Positions 10,897 through 23,097 are shown, numbered from the stretch's first letter. The stretch: DNA of 64,000 nt from Artocarpus heterophyllus (GCA_025403435.1 CM046348.1:19753679-19817678); one strand, 5' to 3'. The notes: generated by a model not told the origin, from the letters alone. Program-made: numbers and translations.

Positions 10897-10982
10897 GGGC
10901 TTATGATGATAAATTGATTATCTTAGCGGATTTCAGTGAGATTTTATTGTCAATGATCTGATTGTTACACACACTGAAGCCC
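10897..10982 (+). ncRNA. Candidate box C/D snoRNA 2, guides to 25S rRNA
   Basis: Box C ATGATGA (10903-10909) and box D CTGA (10974-10977) are closed by the stem GGGCT (10897-10901) with AGCCC (10978-10982). The 11 bases TTGTTACACAC, one base before box D, are complementary to GTGTGTAACAA of 25S rRNA. The 13 bases CTTAGCGGATTTC (10922-10934) are complementary to GAAATCCGCTAAG, which in the rRNA I recall lies two bases upstream of the first target. By the D+5 rule the box D guide would direct 2'-O-methylation of a uridine. The D' box after the second guide is degenerate. The rRNA sequence is from memory; the boxes and stem are seen directly. Confidence 0.75.
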
Positions 10983-11046
10983 CATTAATCGAATTTATTT
11001 CTTTTTCATTTTTTTGGTTTTGGTAGAGATTTTTTTTTTTTTTTTT

Positions 11047-11180
11047 GGGACGGAAGATGCTATGATGAGATTAAGCACTTGGAAGTGTTTAGGGGCAGTG
11101 GACGGGATCACTGATTGTGGTCTCGCCGTGAGCCTAATCAAATAAAACGACTTCTCCTTCCACTGAGCTTTGGTTGTCCC
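11047..11180 (+). ncRNA. Candidate box C/D snoRNA 3, guide to the 3' end of 18S rRNA
   Basis: Box C ATGATGA (11062-11068) and box D CTGA (11163-11166) are enclosed by a long imperfect terminal stem: GGGACGGAAGATGCT with AGCTTTGGTTGTCCC, 15 positions with three mismatches and some G-U pairs. The 15 bases ACGACTTCTCCTTCC before box D are complementary to GGAAGGAGAAGTCGT near the 3' end of plant 18S rRNA as I recall it. An internal CTGA at 11111-11114 can be box D'. At about 134 nt it is longer than the average C/D snoRNA. The box D rule would place the modified base at an adenosine. Confidence 0.7.
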
Positions 11181-12360
11181 ATTTCGTAAGCCATGTGTTT
11201 GCTAGTTATAATTCAGTGTGCTTTAATAAAATCGAAGCTTTGTATTGAAATTGCGTCCATTACCAATTCTGGGGGATAATCGGTTCCTCCTGGCATAATG
11301 GCTCGGGCGCTATATTAGTCTCGTGGCTATCCTGATCAATGTTCTTTCAATGCCATTTGATCCTGGAAACACCACGTACATTATGGACTATCAATTGAAA
11401 CATTTTTCAAAAAGAAACTGTCTTTGAATGATAGCGGTGACATCAGAAAAAATGGACACTAAAAAGAGGTTGGAAAGTTAATTGACACTAAAAATCTTAG
11501 TTTGATAAATGAGTAGTTTAGATTTATGAGTTTGAACTGCAAAACTCTATAAAAAAGAGTATAATCTCATGAGTGACCTGATGATAATGGACCTTGTTTG
11601 GCTGGAAGTGTGGGATGCCAAGGGGTCATATGCAAATGTCTCTTTCTTGTTCAACAAAAAAGAATAAAAGAATATTAAGCATCTTAACGTGGAGAAAGGG
11701 TACATTTGAGAATAATGTGTGCAGAACCCAGAAATACTTGTAAAGTGAAACGGGTGTGGGAGTATTTGAATTGACGTAAGATATTATTGCACAAAATCAA
11801 ACATTGAGAAATGATTTGAGGCACTTTGAAAACTATTTCTGTATAAATCTACAATTTAAGTTTTAAAAAGGAACCTGGAGCTGAAACCATGGAAATGGAA
11901 TAATTTCTGTGAATCGCAAGGAAAGAAACAAATAATAAATCAATCTGAAAGTTACCATGCGAAAAAGCAACCAAAGAATGACTTACAAACAACGGGCCAT
12001 AATTTCAAAATTCAATGCCTATTAATTCTGTACCCATAATTTGTGGTCTATATAACAAAAGTTATAAGTGATGGTGTAACTCTTTGGTTCATGGCTGGAG
12101 TTTTCTCCAGCGCGTTCAAACGTACATGTCTACGGGGAAATTTGGACAAAGGCTTAAAAGTGTTAAGAATAACTTGAATTTCCATGCCATTTCAAAAGAC
12201 AATGATGTGTCTGCTATTCTAAACTTCACATGATGATTAAATTATGGTTGCCTTTACTACGCCGCTGCAGAAGCATTATGGTTAACAAATATGAGGCTAC
12301 TTATAGCTGAAGTCATTTGTCGATCACGCGTCCAAACCTCGTTGAGGTTGGAATCTCTAC
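11181..12360. other. Intergenic between snoRNA cluster and TraB gene
   Basis: No coding frame is recognised. The part up to about 11400 probably belongs to the end of the snoRNA precursor, and the last few hundred bases before 12361 include the 3' UTR of the minus-strand TraB gene. No fourth snoRNA with both boxes and a stem was found. Confidence 0.5.
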
Positions 12361-15300
12361 TCATTTCTTGATTGCAATGTAGATGCCTGATATTATGGCC
12401 ACCCCAGCAACTGCAACACCAAGAGATTTAAGGATCCTTGCACCAGAAACAGCTCGCTTTTGCGAAGGGATTTCCATAAGATCCTTCACCTGCAATATAA
12501 ATGGGGATGAACCACTGGACTGTCAGAATATCTTGATACATAACAGGAAATTGCCATTTTTGCCCGAAGAAAAACAATTAGTATAGAAGCCGTATTTGGG
12601 AAAGTAAACCAACGGATGACGGACCAAAAACCAAATTTAGAAAATTTAAGGATCTAGGAGGAGAAAAGCAACGACATCTTAATTCTAACCATTTGGATAG
12701 AGACAGATTTCATAGGCAGCGGGGTTCTAAAGCTATGATAGTAATGAGTGAAATATAGTAAACAAGTGAACAGTTCACCAACCACAACAGGCTGCTTCCA
12801 ATGCTTCTTAATTCCTTGCAGGTGCCCCTTTCCAACAACCGCAACTACCGAGCTATGCTCACTAGCAAATTTTAGTAATGACGATGACATGTACCTGAGT
12901 ATCAAAACATGTAAAACAAAAATGAATAATATAGTAGCATTAAAAATAACCGAAAAATGCTTGCACTGAATGGGGAACCAAGTTGATTTTACTATTTGTA
13001 AAGAGTCTTTTATTTTAAACTGTGGCACCCCACAAACACAAGAAAAGAAGATTCATTAGACTAACTACAAGCAAACTCAAAAGACAAAGATGGAACTGTG
13101 CGAGTATATTTTTAATCTGAATTGGGACATTTTAAGCTGCCAACATTCTGCAAGGGATAATGCAGCAAAAAGTAATTCTAGAACAGGAATAGGAATAGAA
13201 TACTAACTGATCTCGCTCGAGTACAAGAGTCTCCATAAGTGTAGGGAAGTCCTTACTCATCTCTTGAATTATAAGAGTCAGCATGTCAACATCATCCATT
13301 TCCTTTAGCTGAAGGTAAGCAAGACCAAATTACAAGCAACTACATATTAGCAATTTAAAACAGACGTCTAGATTCCAAAATTCAAAGAGATAAATGTTTT
13401 AGGGGAATAACAAACCAATTTTCCAGGACAATTTGATGGGAAAAGATAGCTTACCATTTTATTAAGTTCCTCAGGACTTGGTAAGAAAATAGCTTGGAAA
13501 AACATAGAGTAGATCAGCTTAATCTTATGCCAAAGCGGCATTTTCCCCCATGTCCTTCGTAGTGTAATCTATCTCATGCAAACATGGAGATATATTTAAA
13601 TAGGCCATTAGGTATCAGGATTCACCAAAAACAAGGGAATAAGACAACACTTTGAAAAACAGCTCACAAATACCCAAAATCGAAACATGAATGGGCAGCA
13701 TTAAACATTGAAATAGTAGAATGGGCAGTATCGAACATTAAAGTAGTAATTTCACGTTCAAATAAACTCATGAAATATGGTGACAAAGTGTTAAAAATTG
13801 ACTACACGTTTGTTTGCATTAATCATATCTGGTTAAATTTTAGGAAGAGAGTCTGAGAAGCACAAGGACTAACAGATTTAAATTTATGGAAAAGCATAAG
13901 CATTGCAAGCCCATGATTGTGCCTGCCAGCTGAACAGCAGGTCGAAGATAAATCCTTCACATCATTTTAGACCACTAATTACCTTTCTTCAAAGGAAAAT
14001 GAAATTTTATTTGAAATTGAAAACACAAGTATAGGCTGTTTACAAATCAAACTAGATACTCAACATCCAAAAAGTTTCTTCAAAAACCAGCGTAGAGTTG
14101 GGCAATAATAAGATAGGAAGACAAAATGTTTACCTGCACTGGACGATCACCAAGTATCACTCTACCACCATATTTCATAGCTTCTTCATATGCCACACGA
14201 AACTCAGAACCGGGAAAAACTTCCAATTTATTGGCAACCTTCCAGAAAACCAGAAAATAATCATAATGCAACAATGCATAAAAATCAAATCAGCATTCTC
14301 AATATCCGCTAGTTGCAGCCGGAGCAAATAGGGAAACGAAAATACAGGTAGTACAATATAAGGTTTGGAAGCATACCTTGGCAAGAAACCAGCTATATAG
14401 TATCCCAAAAAGGTTATGTTTTTGCTTCCACATTTCTACCATTTCTCCCATTGTTGGTACCTGAATAACTAACGTGATTTATTATGCAACTTGAAAATGA
14501 AAACCAAAAACCTATTATGCAAAAGGAAGCTACATGAAACAAGATAATAAAATAAGCAACTCCATCTAAATTAGAGCATGAATTCTGGCACATAAATTCA
14601 GTAAATAATGGAATCACAGGGCCTTAAGCTAAGAGAGCCAGTTTAAGGTTTATTCTTTTAAAATCTAATCCAATCTGAACCGATCCTCATAGAGGCCAAG
14701 CTATTCATAAAGTAGACTCATCTCAACCTATGGACACACACAAACTGTTATATCTATATAGGTTTCTCCGATGATCTAAAACATCAGCATCCCTCAATAA
14801 GGAAACAAAATGACACAAATATACAATCAATTGTATTTGCCTCCTTATTCTCGCTTGCTTACCGTTCCTTTATGCGTAAAAAAGCATTTAAAAGTGACGA
14901 GATACATAAAGTTAAAATCTGTGATATGAAAGGAAAAAACCGAAGAGAACCACCAAAACATACCTTCAAATTCTGAGGGGTAAGAACCGCCACTCGACTT
15001 GAACATAGCTCCAAGAAAACAACCTGCAATGCACAGTTGAAAATGAACCCTAAATTAAACACACACCACCCCACCCCCCCCCCCCCCCCCAAAAAAAAAA
15101 AAAAACCTCCAAAACAAAGTTGAGCGAAAAGGTAAAGCCTATAGCACCTCCGGTTTCAGATAACTGATGATAGCTTCCACCTCTCTGCATGACTCCTGAA
15201 AAAAAAAAGGACTTTGCCAATCAATTGATCTCCAATACATGCAATTCATATGACAATCCACCGAAAAAAAAAAACCAAACAAAACAAAATAACGAATTTC

Positions 15301-15904
15301 CTAATTTCTTCGCCTTCTCCATCTTTCTCACCGATAAACCAGAACAACATTTCAATTCTAAACAATCTAGAAATTCAATTACCATCGAAACATGAGCCGT
15401 TCCAACGAGGTACACATTGCAGACGCCACCCTCAGCCGACGATTCGCAGGAAAGCACCACCACGCTCCTCATGAGCTCCTCGGGAAGAACCGTGCTCCGC
15501 TCCGATTCCGAGTCCTCCTCGGCTCCGCCGCTCGTCAAGACGACGGCGTCGTTGCTCTCCCTCGGCTCGTCTACGCGCACAATGCTCTCCGACAAATCCT
15601 CGGCAGTAGCGTTCTCGATGCGGACGAAGTCTTCGCCCGTGGCAGCATCGATTTCCGGCGACAGTGAGTCCATCGCCCGCCGGAAAAGGTTAGATCGACT
15701 GCGACCGCCGGTGACGGCTACGAAGCCGTTTGGAAGGGTTGAGAATTGCCTGAGAGGGGCGAAGGTCGCGGCGAAGGCCGAGCAAGGTGGCGAGTAGACC
15801 CCGTGAATCGGACGAGTTGTATTGGGCGAATGGGCGAGGCAAGCGAGCGATACAAGTTTTAGCTCAGGCAGGTGGTAATGTAATTTGGAGGCGAGAGGGA
15901 GCAT
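12361..15904 (-). CDS. TraB-domain protein with C-terminal membrane anchor
   Basis: Nine exons on the minus strand: 15383-15904, 15148-15195, 14964-15023, 14377-14460, 14134-14238, 13455-13568, 13208-13308, 12783-12894 and 12361-12489. All introns are GT-AG and the frame is continuous for about 424 residues. The TraB domain starts at VYLVGTAHVS (about residue 165), the family signature, and continues with VVFLELCSSRVAVL, RPVQITLRRTWGKMPLWHK and VVAVVGKGHLQGI. The last residues, LGVAVAGVAIMAGIYIAIKK, form one hydrophobic helix ending in lysines, a tail anchor. The first 75 or so residues are Ser/Ala/Pro/Arg-rich with few acids and may be a targeting peptide; a second start (MDSLSPEID) lies at about residue 77. 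Arabidopsis TraB-family proteins of this kind are reported at mitochondria-ER contacts; that role is inferred here. A TA-rich stretch at 15952-15977 lies just upstream. Confidence 0.92.
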
Positions 15905-15944
15905 TGCTTAGACCAAGCGTTGTTGGGAGGAACTCTCTATAGCA

Positions 15945-15949
<5 letters not shown>

Positions 15950-15977
<28 letters not shown>

Positions 15978-16309
15978 TCGGTGTTGGGACACGTGTAAAA
16001 CTTGTGCTTTGCTTAACCCTTATGATTTGTTGATTTGTGAACTCTTTTTATATTTTCTTGATCTCCAGTTAAAAACACCGTAGTAATTTCATTCTATTGG
16101 AGAAAATATTATTTAACAAAATCCGTTTAAATTGAAATTTATGTTGAATTGATTATGTACATCAAACAAACTAAATTAACTTATGTCATATATGTATAAA
16201 AATATTTTTTAATTGATTTTTAGGAGGAGAGAAATATCACTAGAGAATAAAAATTAATTGTATAATTTCGAGGAAAGAAAATTAGTATTATAATATTTTT
16301 TATCTTAAC
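15950..16309. other. Upstream region of the TraB gene with (TA)n
   Basis: A TA microsatellite at 15952-15977 lies about 50 bp upstream of the TraB start and may contain its TATA element. The rest is AT-rich with no gene. Confidence 0.5.
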
Positions 16310-16475
16310 ATGGTGTTAGGTATGGTGGTGGGAATTGTTGGTTAGAACTATTTTTGTTGTTGCAAATAAGAGTTTTACACTGTAATAATTTTTTTTATTA
16401 TTACTGTAACATGTAAGAGCTTATACTATTTATAACTGAAAAAATAGTGTAGACAATCAACGCCAAATGCACGGT
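16310..16475. repeat. MITE of the GGTGTTTGG family (degenerate)
   Basis: Starts GGTGTTAGGTATGGTGGTGGGAA and shares with copies at 23098, 32378 and 61886 the tract GAGTTTTACACTGTA, a T-run, TACTGTAACATGTAAGAGCTT and TATTTATAACTGA. The right end (CGCCAAATGCAC) is a weak counterpart of GCCAAACACCCC. Confidence 0.6.
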
Positions 16476-16479
16476 GAAT

Positions 16480-18759
16480 TTCAAAAATTTTTGAAATATC
16501 CCTGTTGTTCTACAATGAGCCGTGACGCCGAGTTTTTCATCTAGCAGCGACGTCATCCTATCTCTCTCTCCGTCTCTCTCTTACAGCCACGCCAGCCTCG
16601 TCACGCGCATCATATCGTCTGCAACGAAGCTTCATCAAGTTGAAGGTCGTAGTGACCGTATGATCGCTGCTTGGCCTCGTTGCGACATCTCATTGTCGTC
16701 GTCCTCAAACGTTGTCGTCGAGTTGAAACCATGATTTGCGAAGGAGTAACAATCAGGATCGTCAGCAGGCATCATTGCGGAGCCGTGGGATCGCGAGGCT
16801 CATCATAATGACCCCATCGTGATGCCATGAGCGACACCTCATTTGAGGAGAGAGATGAGGAGAGAATTTTTCTTATTGTTATTTGTTTTGTTGTGTCCTT
16901 AATTCCTTGCCGTTAAGTGTTAATGGTGTTTAATAAATTGACGCGATTATCCTTTCCTTGCATAGGCAAATCGCAAAGCAGGAACCTTATTTTCTTTTCA
17001 AGGAAAAAAAAGTCTTTTCGTGATAAGGTCTCTTACATACAACGGCGAATGGCGAAGCCAAAATTTTTTGTGAAAAGACAATAAAAATCAACAATTATAA
17101 ACCTTTTGTAATTATCCCTAGCGGTTTGTATGCATTGAAAATATTGGATAATAACCTGATGATTAAGGACATTATTGAATATCTCTTTTTAAAGATGGAG
17201 TCAATTTGAGGCCCATAGAACTTCTTTGGAAAGTTGATTTCTTGAATTGTGGTGTATTTGCATCCATCCCTGCATACAGGTGATTTAAGCTCTAATTGTT
17301 ATATTTAGTCAAAAACATATTAAAATAAATATGGTATTTGGAGTCGTAGTTTCAACCATATAGTTTCAATTATAAATAGTATAAATCATAAATAGTCACG
17401 TACTATAATGTAAAACAAAAGTTTACTACAATGTAAAACTTTTATATACCATAGTACACAATTGAAATTATAAAGTTTTAACTTTTCTCTCAGACGCAGT
17501 AAGAATAAAAGTATACATACAGAAAAATAATTAAAATACGAATCTAACGATTGAAAAGCGTAACTCTATTTATAGTGTAGTTTTTCCTTCATGAAATACA
17601 GTAAAAAAAAATATCTAAAGGAACAAAACAAAAAAACATAACATATATGTTCATTGTCGTTTCTTTGTGACGAATAAAATGACGTGCACTGTTGTTTTGC
17701 TGACAAAGGACATGACGTTTTTATCCGAGGTCGTTTTTTCAATGGCGTTTTACTTTATTAATCACTTATTCGTATACTAGTTATAAGCACAGTCTCTGCA
17801 TGTGTATTTTTTATATTTTTCTTATAGGAGTATCTAAAATTTAGTTGTAGTTATTTATTATTCTCATAATAGTTTAATTTAACGGAAAAAAAAAAGGTTT
17901 AAGTAGGACCAAGTTTTTAAAAAAAATATTTGAGGGGAACAATTAGGGGATTCATAAGGGTCACAGTGAGAAAAATTTTGACTAAAAAAATGTTTAGGAA
18001 ATCACATATTCAAGAAAAATTTTCTTAATAAAGGAAAATCAAGGAGAAAAAGTAGTGTAATAAGGTTCATTAGAAACATAAGGTTTCAAGAAAATGAAAA
18101 AACAAATGGAACGAAATACACACTACAATTCAAACATACGTTAATATACGTGTTGGAGATAAAGAATTAGTATGTGTACACAAATAAGACAAACTTTCTT
18201 TGATGAGAATATAGTCAGAAAAATCATAGAAAAAATTAATTATGAGGTATTACGGGAATATATTAATTGAGAAGGCCGCTTAAAAATATTTGAGTAGGGA
18301 TATACGTAGGAGAAAAAATCTATGAATAAAGTAATATGAATGACATTTATAATGCAAATAGCAGTTGAAAGTGCCATCGAGGAAAAAATATGTAATTAGG
18401 AAAATATCAAGGACCCAAAATAAAAATAAATAAAAAAAAAAAAGCAAAAAAGCTTGAATAGAAAGGAATATAATCAAAATTTGGAAGTCACGCTTCAAAA
18501 AAATAATATTTTACAGGATGTAAAATAATATGAATTAAAGAGAAATTTAAAATATTTTGATGATACTCTGAAAATATATAAGATACTAAGGAAAAGGCAA
18601 AAAAACTGGGAATAAAAAAAATAAAGCACTAAGAACAAATGAGAAAGTAGCGAAAAAAAAGAAGAAGAAAAGAGGACAAAAAAACAAGGATAAAAAAGTC
18701 AAAAAATTGAAAAAGTCTGGGGGAGGAGGGCACAACTTTCCAAGAAAAAAATTAATACG
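16480..18759. other. AT-rich intergenic, no recognised gene
   Basis: About 16500-16850 is GC-richer, with CT-rich and GTCGTC-rich sequence and a 70-codon open frame that resembles no family. About 17330-17490 has repeated TAATGTAAAAC/ACTTTTATA motifs resembling a decayed MITE. The rest up to 18759 is A-rich with many homopolymers. Confidence 0.4.
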
Positions 18760-18769
18760 GGAGAGGTGT

Positions 18770-19165
18770 ATAAATTAATAACATTGTGCGTATTATGAAG
18801 ACATGTAAATTATTAACATCCGTGCTTGTTTATTATGTTAGGACTGGTGCTTTTAAGGAATAAATACTTTGATTGTATATATATATATGACGTTTTTAGT
18901 TAAATAAATAATAATGTAAGTATTGATGTTGAAGGAGGGGTGGTGCAGGCATTTCACTAAGGAAAAAAAAAACAAAAAAACAAAAAAACAAAGAAACCAC
19001 ACGTCTAGTTGCTAAGGAAGAGATACGTAAATTAATAACATTGTGCATATTACAAAGACATGCGTATTAATAGCATCCACGTGTGCTTATTATGTTAGGA
19101 TTGTTGCCTTTAGGAATAAATACTTTGATTGTAATTTTGATATTTTTGGTGAAATAAATAATAAA
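18770..19165 (+). repeat. 257-bp tandem duplication spanning the left edge of a solo LTR
   Basis: The stretch AATTAATAACATTGTGC...TTATTATGTTAGG...AATAAATACTTTGATTGTA occurs near 18773-18900 and again near 19030-19160, an offset of 257 bp. Each copy holds about 65 bp of pre-insertion flank plus the first 60-80 bp of the LTR, so the duplication happened after the LTR was in place. The copies have drifted apart by substitutions and small indels. Confidence 0.7.
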
Positions 19166-21629
19166 GCGAATATTTTAGGTATTAATAATGGTCTTTCTAT
19201 TACTTTCATAATAATGATTATATATTAATAAGCATGTGATCAGTAACTATTAAATCTAAATCTAAAAATTGGGCATTATGGAGTTTATATGTGGAAAAAT
19301 TTGATTCAAAGACTAATAGTTTAAATTATATAGTCTGTAGTATATGTATAAAGTTGGCCACTTTATACATAAAACTTTATACATAACAAGAGTGTAATGG
19401 GATCTACGTTTGTTACGAATTAGAAGTGCTACTTCTACAGAGAATGAAAAACATATGAACGAAAAATAAATAAGAACACATGAAATGTTCACCTTCGATG
19501 TGAGAGTTATGTCCACTTTCATACATTGTAGAATAATTCACTATGACAATAAAGAAGTTTATAAGAGAAAACTGCACTTTCTCTTACTCTAATTTTTTGA
19601 GTTACATCATACACAATAAAAAGAAAACAACATATCTACATATAGTTCTTCAATAATGGGTTAAAAAAAAAAAAAAACCACAAAAAATGCAAATAAGCTT
19701 GCGTCAGACCTTGGACACTTGCATTTGCACCCTTTGGTTGGCATGATCACACGAACTTTCTCCACGCTACAGATTTTTGTTAAGCTCCATGAGCGGTCAC
19801 AACACTTTTTAGTGCCACTGCGCGTGGGTTCTGTGCCATCACGCTGTCGCGCGCCTCTTTTTACATTGAGGCGCGCTCGACTTGGCTTCAAGGTCGATCC
19901 CCAAAATCATCTACATAGAGTGGGATTCTAAAAAGCATTTAATTTGGCTCCAATGTTTAATTAGGGAGGTGGCTAGTCTTGACTGTCGGAGCGATTTGAC
20001 TCATGATAGACACATTAGTAAGGTAAACCTAATGGTGATTACACACTGGACTGGACTTAAAGTTGAATTGATTTAATAATAGTTCCATTTAACTTAAATC
20101 AATTATCTTTGATAATCATTTATATGTCATCTTATTTCTGAAATGGATTCATGACTCTATGTTTGCAGTTTGTATCTTTTGATATGCCAAAGGTAGGAAT
20201 TCTGATGAACGAAGAGTCCATTGTTAGTACGTTGGAGATGCAACTTATATTTGATGAGAGCATAATCCACAAACACTGAATCCATAGCTCTCTAATAAAG
20301 AGTCAATGTTATCCTTTCAAAGGTATTATTCGAGTATTGGAAAATATAAAGAGGCCTCGGTTATCCAGATACATATGGTAACTAGATTATATTCTTTTTG
20401 TATGTGTTATTAAAGGATGATTTTTTAATGAAATAATAAAACTTTGAGATAAAATAATCGAAAGGTAAAAGGGAATTAGACCCTTCATTTGATTATGGGT
20501 AATCCATGGGGATGCACATAACATGAAAGGTCATAGACATAACTTATACTTTAGGAGTCTGGTAATATGGTATATTATTAAAAGTGTAGCTCCAGATCTA
20601 TAGTGGAGAGAAATTGAACTTAATAATTAAACGAATAATTAATCAGAGATTAATTTATATGTTACAATTGGAGCTTGATAATATATGTTCATCGGATCCT
20701 AATGCTAGCACACTAATTCCTTTTTGACAGACTGGATAAATATAGATTACCACATGTAAGATAGAAGTATACTCGAGTTGGGCCATTAGGCCTGATGGGA
20801 CATGTGGGCCATAGTCCGGTTGGACTGTTGGTGGGAGCATGCCTACTAGGGTAGGCCCCAATATCTCTGCATGATTTTCTAAAAGAATTAATTATTTGGT
20901 TAATTCTAGAAAATAGTTATTCAAATTATTAATTAGGAGTTTAGATAATTAATTATCTAATTTGTTATTTGAAGAATTAATTTTAATCCTAATTGAATTT
21001 AAATTATGGATGATGGATAATTATTCACAATTATTTAAATTAGACTATTATTTTAAATAATGAGTTTCTAATTTAAATTGGAATTATTTGAAATAGAGTT
21101 ATCTCGAATGATGCAGATAATCACAAATTCCTACATTGTAATTGGTTGAAATTTTGGAGATAATCCTTCTTAAGGTGGCGCCAACTACAAAGATATAGGA
21201 GAGAGAAAATTTATCTTTTGATTTTGATAGAATTCTGACTTCTCCTATTATTTTTATAAATAAAGACCTAGGGTCTTCATTTATTCTTAGACTCCTATAG
21301 TGCAAATTAGAGAGTGGAGCTTTGATCACTCTCCTTTAGTATTCATAGTTCCTCTAGCACATAGTCTAGTTAGAATGAGTGTAGCTGTAGTGGAGATTTG
21401 TTGAGTTGTGCCCATATACACAACAATCTAAAGGAAGCGAATAATATTAAGGATCTGAAATATAAAGATTTGTTCTTAAAGAATTGTTTAGTCAAAAGCA
21501 CTATTTCTGGTCCCCAACTAGTAAATTAAAATATATTTAATTTATTATTTATAGCATCAGGAGTTAGTTTCCAATGATTAAATAAAAATTTTTAAAATTT
21601 TGCTACATCATCGAACATATTTTCCAACA
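19093..21629 (+). mobile_element. Probable long solo LTR with TATTA duplication
   Basis: Begins TGTTAGGATTGTTGCC and ends TTTTCCAACA, with TG...CA ends and a partly inverted terminus. TATTA occurs directly before (19088-19092) and after (21630-21634). A TATA-like TATAAATAAAG lies near 21257, followed by a leader-like region. No coding remnants are inside. The length (2537 bp) is long for copia but the beginning resembles a plant copia LTR. Because the flanks are AT-rich, a chance 5-bp match cannot be excluded. Confidence 0.55.
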
Positions 21630-21639
21630 TATTAAGCAT

Positions 21640-22110
21640 GTCAACAAAAAAAAAAAGTAAAAAATTGAGATGTAAAAGACAAATATCTATGGAAAAAAAA
21701 CAAGAATGTGGAAAAACAAATTGTTGTATGAAAAAATGACAAGAATGGGAAGAAAATAGGAGAAAATAGAAATAAGAAAAAGTTGAAAAAAAAAACTTTG
21801 AAAAAGAAGAAAAAAAGGTGCAAGAAGCATAAAGAGAAACTCATTCTCCCTTTATATATATCTTTAAAACATGTTAAGATTATTTATTAAGTACATATAA
21901 AAAGTGTATTTGGGAGGGTTTTAAAACAAAGTTTAGATAGTAACATTTAAAAAACAAATAATTTCAACAAAGAAATTAAAGAAAATAAATATATTGAAAA
22001 AAATGTATGAAAAAAATAAGGAGAGTAAAAAAATACAAAAAAAGAGAAGGAAGAAAAATTAAAAAAAAAAAGAATCAGAGCCAAAAAAATTGCCTTATAC
22101 ATATGTTAAA
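21640..22110. other. A-rich low-complexity sequence
   Basis: Runs of A and GAAAA dominate. The long open frame on the minus strand is Phe/Leu low complexity and is not a gene. Confidence 0.6.
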
Positions 22111-22114
22111 GATT

Positions 22115-22280
22115 GAGGGAAATTCATAAATGCTATCTTTTAAGATATATTTTTTATAAATGCCACAAGTGTTCATTTGCGGCACAACTTAACATATAAT
22201 ATGAATGATAGTGTAACATAAACTTTTTAAGTGTGACATAAACACAACTTATAAAAATGTGGCATAATATGTAATTTTCT
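22115..22280 (+). repeat. Dispersed ~160-bp MITE-like repeat, copy 3
   Basis: The best preserved copy: GGGAAATTCATAAATGCTATC at the left, TTTTAAGATATATTTTTTATAA, CACAACTTAACATA, and AATGTGGCATAATATGTAATTTTCTC at the right. Its two ends are imperfect inverted repeats. Confidence 0.65.
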
Positions 22281-22289
22281 CTAAAGATT

Positions 22290-23095
22290 ATTTGTTAGAT
22301 ACATGTTAAAAAATGCACTTGAGAAATCCCAAATAAAAGTTTTGATAGGGATATTAATGATGAAATTATTTCAGCATAACGATATAGGGGGAAAATATTA
22401 GTAAGGATAACATTTGGAAACATCATCACAACTATCCGATTAAGCATACACATGACTTGGATTAGCATGTGCATACCCATGCCAAAAAGGGTGGTCGCCT
22501 GACATCGTGTAGTACCTTCTTCAGGTGGGTCCCACTTGGTCATCCACGTGGTCTCTGTTCAACCAATGGTGCATGTGCGTGCAAGATAGGCACGGCCTTT
22601 GGTGTGTGATCTAGAGTGTGGGTCCCACCACAGTTTCCAGTCACTTGATAGAGCGATCCTATGGGCTATGGGGCTATAACACGTAAGCATGCTTTTGCTT
22701 TTGCAACTTAGTCGTGCTTACCTTCAGCTAAAAAAATGGGATCACCACAAGTCAGAATCTTATATCCAAAAAATGAGGAAGCATTTCCCCACTCTCATGG
22801 AGACTTTTTGTCGATGACCGAGATAAGTTGGTCTTTTGCCATCTTCTCCAAGAGTACTTTTGCTCCGTTATATACTTGTGTGTATATCTGAAGAACTTAG
22901 AAAGTCATCATCCCAAGCTAAAACAAACTTGATTGAAACTATAAATTATTTATTGTTTGAGTTGCTTTTAGTTTTTCTAATAATAAATCCTCTTTTATTT
23001 TTGTTTCTGGAGATGCCACAGTGTTAATTTGAAAGATTTTGCAAAGCCTTGCATTTTTATCGACCCAGTTTAATTTTGCCCCTATTTCATGCGTT
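22290..23095. other. Intergenic, no recognised gene
   Basis: Mixed-composition DNA without a protein family signature. Short open frames are scattered on both strands but none resembles a known protein. Confidence 0.4.
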
Positions 23096-23097
23096 TC

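Noticed and set aside
11260..11390. Possible H/ACA snoRNA behind the C/D cluster (two hairpins and ACA triplets)
   Set aside because: The second hairpin (GATCAA/TTGATC) is too short for a guide pocket, and no H box sits correctly between the hairpins.
15417..15797. 126-residue open frame on the plus strand
   Set aside because: Antisense shadow of TraB exon 1, which is GC-rich and open on several frames.
21641..21844. 67-residue open frame on the minus strand
   Set aside because: Phe/Leu low complexity from T-rich DNA; no gene.
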